A stretch of 64,000 bases of DNA from Candidatus Zixiibacteriota bacterium (lineage in GTDB: Bacteria; Desulfobacterota; Binatia; UBA9968). A program made the position numbers and the translations under genes. The DNA lies in NCBI GenBank assembly GCA_035574315.1, contig DATLYW010000048.1, positions 1 through 64,000 on the forward strand, written 5' to 3'. Below the pieces are notes generated by a model, which did not search any database, had not been told where the DNA came from, and saw only the letters and a program-made list of their open reading frames with translations. Below, piece by piece: positions 61,089 to 64,000 of this stretch. Positions within the stretch are counted from its first letter, which is position 1. Each line of letters starts with the position of its first letter.

Positions 61089-62078
61089 TTAGAGGTAGCC
61101 CTTCTCCCGGTAGTACCGCTCGGCCCCCGGATGGAGCGGGATGTCGAGCGGGCCGGAATCCGTGTCGGTGCAAAGGGACCGCATCGGCGGCGGCGCCGGC
61201 GCGTCGTAGGGGATTTCCTCCCGGATCCGCTCCAGGACCGCCGCGATACGGTAGGCCAGCTCCTCCGGGAATTTTTCGTGCACGACGATCGGCCAGCCGC
61301 TGAAATCCACCGCCGTGACCGGCCCCTCGATGCCTGCGACCCGACCGCCGTCGACCCGCGCCCGTTTGAAGCCGTAGCGCTCGAGCTTCCGCAGCGCCTT
61401 TTCGGAAAACGAGAGAAAGACCATTCCGTGCTGGACCGCGACGTCGCCCCAGGAGTCCATCCCCTCGTCGATGACCAGGTGGACGTCACCCGACACGATC
61501 CCCTCGCGCCGTCGGGGATTGCTCGGCCGGACCACCTCGTCGATCGTGCCGCCCCAATCGATGAAATCCCGGCGCGAGATGCCGTGCGCCTTCAGCATCG
61601 CCCGGATCGCGAAATCCACGCAGTCGTTCACCGCGATCGAGACGCTCATCTTCGGCCGCATGGCGATCAGCTCCTCCATCGTCCGGACGCCGAGCTTCGG
61701 CGACGCGGCGACGACGAGTCGGTCCCAGGACGGAAAGACCGCGAGCGCACGCAGCGGATACGCGCGGCGAAACGGCCCCTTGCCGCGCACCGCCATCGAG
61801 GCGATGACCGAGGGGTTGAGCCAGACGAGGTCGAGCTTGCCGGTCCCGACCAGCTTCGCTCCGCGCACGCCGCTGCACCATGCCGGGCTCACGCCGATGG
61901 TGAAGGGATAGGGCGGCCCGGGATCAGCCTTGCCGCCGGGAAGCTCCACCGCCAGTCTCACCGCGCTGGTGAGCATCGTGGGAACGTCTTCGTACAGACC
62001 CGCCAGGATTCTCGTCGCGATGCGCGCCCGCATCAGGCTCGCGCTCATCGGTTTCACGCTCCGGTCGTCGTAAACCAC
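61089..62078 (-). CDS. TAXI/NMT1-like solute-binding protein without signal peptide
   Basis: A 329-residue protein of the TAXI TRAP-transporter solute-binding type. It has TIGVSPAWCSGVRGAKLVGTGKLDLVWLNPSVIASMAVRGKGPF, then LGVRTMEELIAMRPKMSVSIAV, EGMDSWGDVAVQHGMVFLSFSEKALRKLERYGFKRARVDGGRV, and a C-terminus with PLDIPLHPGAERYYREKGYL, typical of TAXI proteins. The N-terminus (MVYDDRSVKPMSASLMRARIATRILAGLYE) lacks a hydrophobic signal, unlike normal family members, so it may be cytosolic or use an unusual export route. No TRAP membrane genes are nearby. Confidence 0.83.
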   Translation of the reverse strand: MVYDDRSVKPMSASLMRARIATRILAGLYEDVPTMLTSAVRLAVELPGGKADPGPPYPFTIGVSPAWCSGVRGAKLVGTGKLDLVWLNPSVIASMAVRGKGPFRRAYPLRALAVFPSWDRLVVAASPKLGVRTMEELIAMRPKMSVSIAVNDCVDFAIRAMLKAHGISRRDFIDWGGTIDEVVRPSNPRRREGIVSGDVHLVIDEGMDSWGDVAVQHGMVFLSFSEKALRKLERYGFKRARVDGGRVAGIEGPVTAVDFSGWPIVVHEKFPEELAYRIAAVLERIREEIPYDAPAPPPMRSLCTDTDSGPLDIPLHPGAERYYREKGYL

Positions 62079-62426
62079 TACCGCCTCCTCGCTGGAAAGA
62101 TTTCGCTCGAACCAGAGCTAATCCCAAGTCGCGGGAGTGTCAACGCCCGCTGCTATTGCGCTCGAGCGCGGCAACAGCTCTTCAAGGGTCCACCCGTTCA
62201 AAATTCGAGAAACCCGGGCGAGACCGGTTTGGCACACCCCGAAGGAGACGAAGAAGAGCGCTTCGAATCGTCCTTGAAGCGTTGAATTCTGGAACCTTTG
62301 AACCGCCCCGAGCGCGCCGGACGGATTGAACGGAGCGAAGCGGCTGGCTGGTTTGAACCGTTTGAACGATTCCTATATGGAACAATTGAACTTCGGAATC
62401 TTTGAACCGCCCCCTGCGGAGGTCCC
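62079..62426. other. Divergent intergenic region filled with TTGAAC repeats
   Basis: These 348 bases separate the divergent TAXI and MetE-like genes and hold no supported gene. The half near the MetE-like gene is occupied by a cluster of short TTGAAC-type repeats (62181-62407). A GGAGGTCCC ribosome site for the MetE-like gene follows directly. Confidence 0.6.
62181..62407. repeat. Cluster of degenerate TTGAAC/TTCAA short repeats
   Basis: Exact TTGAAC occurs at 62298, 62326, 62353, 62362, 62386 and 62402, usually followed by C or G pairs (TTGAACCG, TTGAACGG). Variants TTCAAG, GTTCAA, TTCGAA, TTGAAG, TTGAAT and GGAACC fill the upstream half. Spacing is irregular (9-33 bases). Single or paired units also occur in other intergenic gaps at 42846-42860, 51260-51265, 51303-51308 and 57021-57035. 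Origin and role are unknown. Confidence 0.65.
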
Positions 62427-63437
62427 ATGCAGATCCCGGCAGTCGCCACCACCACGATCGGCAGCTTCCCGCGACCGGCGTGGCTCGCTTCGAGCGAGCG
62501 CACCCAGGTGCGGTTTCGGCTCGACGGAGCCGCGCTGCGGGAGGCGCAGGACGACGCCACTCGCCTGATCCTCCACACTCAGGAAGAAATCGGCCTCGAT
62601 CTCCTGACGGACGGCGAGCAGCGCCGCACGGGCTTCATCCACCACGTGCTTGCCGCGTGGGACGGGATCGACCTCGTTCATCAGGGCATCAAAGCCATCT
62701 ATCGCCGGCGCGAGCAGAACCGCATGGTCCCGCGGGTCGTCGGGAAGATCGAGCGCCGGCGCGCGGCGGTCGTCGAAGATCTCCGCTTCGCCAAGGCGCA
62801 CACCCGAAAGCCGATCAAGATGGCGGTCCCCGGGCCGATGACCGTGATCGACAGCACGCTCGACGAGACCTACGGCGACGAGGAAAAGATGGCGCTGGAC
62901 GTCGCCGCCGCGCTCAACGCCGAGCTGCTCGAGCTGGAGGCGGCCGGGTGTGACGTGCTGCAGATCGACGAGCCCGCGATGACGCGTTACCACGAAAAGG
63001 TCTTCGCCTACGGCTCCCGGGCGCTGGACCGCTGCCTCGAAGGCGTGCGTGCGCCCACCGTCGTTCACCTTTGCTACGGCTACCCCGGCGGCGGCGGCCG
63101 CCAGCACCAGTACGAATATCCCGAGCTGCTCGCCGAGCTGATGAAGACACGGATCGGGGGATTCGCCGTGGAGTTCGCCCGAAGCGGCTACGATCCAGCG
63201 GTTCTCGGCGCCTGCCGGGGGCGCACCATTCTGTTCGGCTGCGTCGATCCAGGCGATTCCCCGGTGCCGCCGGTGCCGTCCGTCGCCGAGCGGGTGCGCG
63301 TCGCGCTGAAATATGTCGAGCCTTCGCGCCTGCTGCTCGCCCCCGACTGCGGTTTGATGACGATCAGCCGTGAGCTCGCCGAAGCGAAAGCACGCTTCCT
63401 CGTCGAGGTCGCGCGCGAGGTGCGGCGGGCGCTGTGA
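62427..63437 (+). CDS. Cobalamin-independent methionine synthase-like (MetE C-terminal domain) protein
   Basis: A 336-residue UROD/MetE-like TIM barrel: ATTTIGSFPRPAWL, LHTQEEIGLDLLTDGEQRRTGFI, KMAVPGPMTVIDST, LEAAGCDVLQIDEPAM, VVHLCYGYPGGGG and LLLAPDCGLMTISRELAEAK. The His and Cys of VHLCYG and the late Cys of PDCGLM are the catalytic zinc ligands of MetE, so methyl transfer to a thiol is plausible. It corresponds only to the C-terminal half of MetE, and the methyl donor is unknown. ATG 62427 follows GGAGGTCCC. Confidence 0.88.
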   Translation: MQIPAVATTTIGSFPRPAWLASSERTQVRFRLDGAALREAQDDATRLILHTQEEIGLDLLTDGEQRRTGFIHHVLAAWDGIDLVHQGIKAIYRRREQNRMVPRVVGKIERRRAAVVEDLRFAKAHTRKPIKMAVPGPMTVIDSTLDETYGDEEKMALDVAAALNAELLELEAAGCDVLQIDEPAMTRYHEKVFAYGSRALDRCLEGVRAPTVVHLCYGYPGGGGRQHQYEYPELLAELMKTRIGGFAVEFARSGYDPAVLGACRGRTILFGCVDPGDSPVPPVPSVAERVRVALKYVEPSRLLLAPDCGLMTISRELAEAKARFLVEVAREVRRAL

Positions 63438-63459
63438 AAGCCCTCCGGGAAGACCGATC

Positions 63460-63735
63460 GTGACGCCCCCGAGCCCGGCGCGGCAAAGCAGACGCCGGCG
63501 ACCGCGCAAGCCGCCTCCCTGTCCGGAGTGCGGTTCCGAGACGGTCGTGCCGGTGATCCACGGCGTCCCTGGCGCGGCGCAGCGCCGCGCGGTGGAACGC
63601 AACGAGGCGGTCCTCGCCGACCGCGAGGAGTGGGAAGGGATGACGGAATGGTACTGCCGCGCCTGCGGCTGCGACTGGAGAGGAGGGTGGCGCCGCTACA
63701 AGAAGCGGGCGGACGGCGAGTCCCTTCCTTCATGA
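63460..63735 (+). CDS. Small zinc-ribbon protein
   Basis: A 91-residue protein with a basic N-terminus and two cysteine pairs, CPECG (about 20-24) and CRACGCDW (about 69-76), forming a probable zinc ribbon. The linking segment ETVVPVIHGVPGAAQRRAVERNEAVLADREEWEGMTEWY is typical of small ribbon proteins in related genomes. It starts with GTG 63460, 22 bases after the MetE-like gene, and is probably co-transcribed. Function is unknown. Confidence 0.65.
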   Translation: MTPPSPARQSRRRRPRKPPPCPECGSETVVPVIHGVPGAAQRRAVERNEAVLADREEWEGMTEWYCRACGCDWRGGWRRYKKRADGESLPS

Positions 63736-63781
63736 CCTGCGTGGTCGATCCCCACGGCACCGCTCACACACGAAAGCGGCC

Positions 63782-64000
63782 TTATTTCGCCGGGGCCTCG
63801 CAGGTGATTCCCGCGCCCGCGTCCTCTACCAGCGCCGTGGCGCAACGGTAGACCTGCCCTTCCGGAGTTCTGACGATCGCTCCCACGCCGCCGAGATCGG
63901 TGACGGTATAAGGGCCGACCTGCGCTGGCGGGCTCGAAAAGCCGCCGCCCGAAGCCGCAAAGCGATCCAGCGCGATGTGAACCAGCCCGATGGCCGCGAT
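63782..64000 (-). CDS. Hypothetical protein, C-terminal part, truncated by window edge
   Basis: A frame open to the window edge and ending with TAA at 63782-63784 encodes at least 72 residues: IAAIGLVHIALDRFAASGGGFSSP, then VGPYTVTDLGGVGAIVRTPEGQVYRCATALVEDAGAGITCEAPAK. The residues GQVYRC and TCEAP could form a disulfide, so it may be exported. The N-terminus is outside the window and no family is recognised. Confidence 0.5.
   Translation of the reverse strand: MAAIGLVHIALDRFAASGGGFSSPPAQVGPYTVTDLGGVGAIVRTPEGQVYRCATALVEDAGAGITCEAPAK

Noticed and set aside
1-64000. CRISPR arrays, insertion sequences, prophage or integrase genes
   Set aside because: No regular repeat-spacer structure, transposase, integrase or phage structural gene was found on either strand.

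Overview
The window is a GC-rich (roughly two-thirds G+C), gene-dense bacterial chromosome segment with no phage, transposon or CRISPR material. An adenosylcobalamin-dependent ribonucleotide reductase, a Mla lipid transporter (didermic envelope), a CarD regulator next to IspD, a YfhL-type ferredoxin gene, a SWIB-domain protein and many NMT1/TAXI-type solute-binding proteins without permeases suggest an uncultivated lineage formerly grouped with Deltaproteobacteria (for example Binatota) or a Rokubacteria-like group. That placement is inference from gene content only.

Region 1 (1-12.2 kb): the 3' end of a hydantoinase/oxoprolinase B gene and a SWIB protein face a long minus-strand housekeeping run, rpsO-pnp-M16 peptidase-dut-purB-purS-purQ-purL-purF. 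It covers translation, RNA decay, dUTP clearance and de novo purine synthesis, with ATGA overlaps in the pur part. Region 2 (12.2-25.1 kb): a secreted retropepsin-like protease, nrdJ, a DciA-like DUF721 protein, a tRNA methyltransferase, mlaE-mlaF-mlaD-mlaC, an amidohydrolase, an L-2-hydroxyglutarate oxidase-like flavoprotein, a gamma-carbonic-anhydrase-like protein, a class I amidotransferase and an NfeD-SPFH membrane pair.

Region 3 (25-39.7 kb): minus-strand operon DUF1844-htrA-PBP1b-TPR lipoprotein-tsaD-rsmA-mutM. The lipoprotein is translationally coupled to the penicillin-binding protein. Then come a GT9 glycosyltransferase, cysK-larE, ispD and carD, an unusual ferredoxin-membrane-Hsp20-like fusion with rimI, and tRNA-Cys. 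Region 4 (39.8-44.6 kb) holds the most unusual material. A periplasmic redox operon (two cupredoxin-like proteins, a small LuxR-type HTH protein, a haem-binding ethylbenzene-dehydrogenase-like protein) has a near-perfect sigma-54 element upstream and an in-frame TAG in its last gene. Beside it is a thioredoxin-fold gene with an in-frame TGA at a redox cysteine position followed by a SECIS-like hairpin, a probable selenoprotein of the SelL-related group.

Region 5 (44.8-64 kb) is accessory and catabolic: dienelactone hydrolase, DUF6295, VOC proteins, four orphan substrate-binding proteins plus one TAXI-type protein, four MFS exporters, a DMT transporter, a MetE-like protein and a zinc-ribbon protein. 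relA, a separate ACT-domain gene and an EF-Tu-domain-II-like gene interrupt it. Short TTGAAC-type repeats are scattered through its intergenic DNA and cluster at 62.2-62.4 kb.
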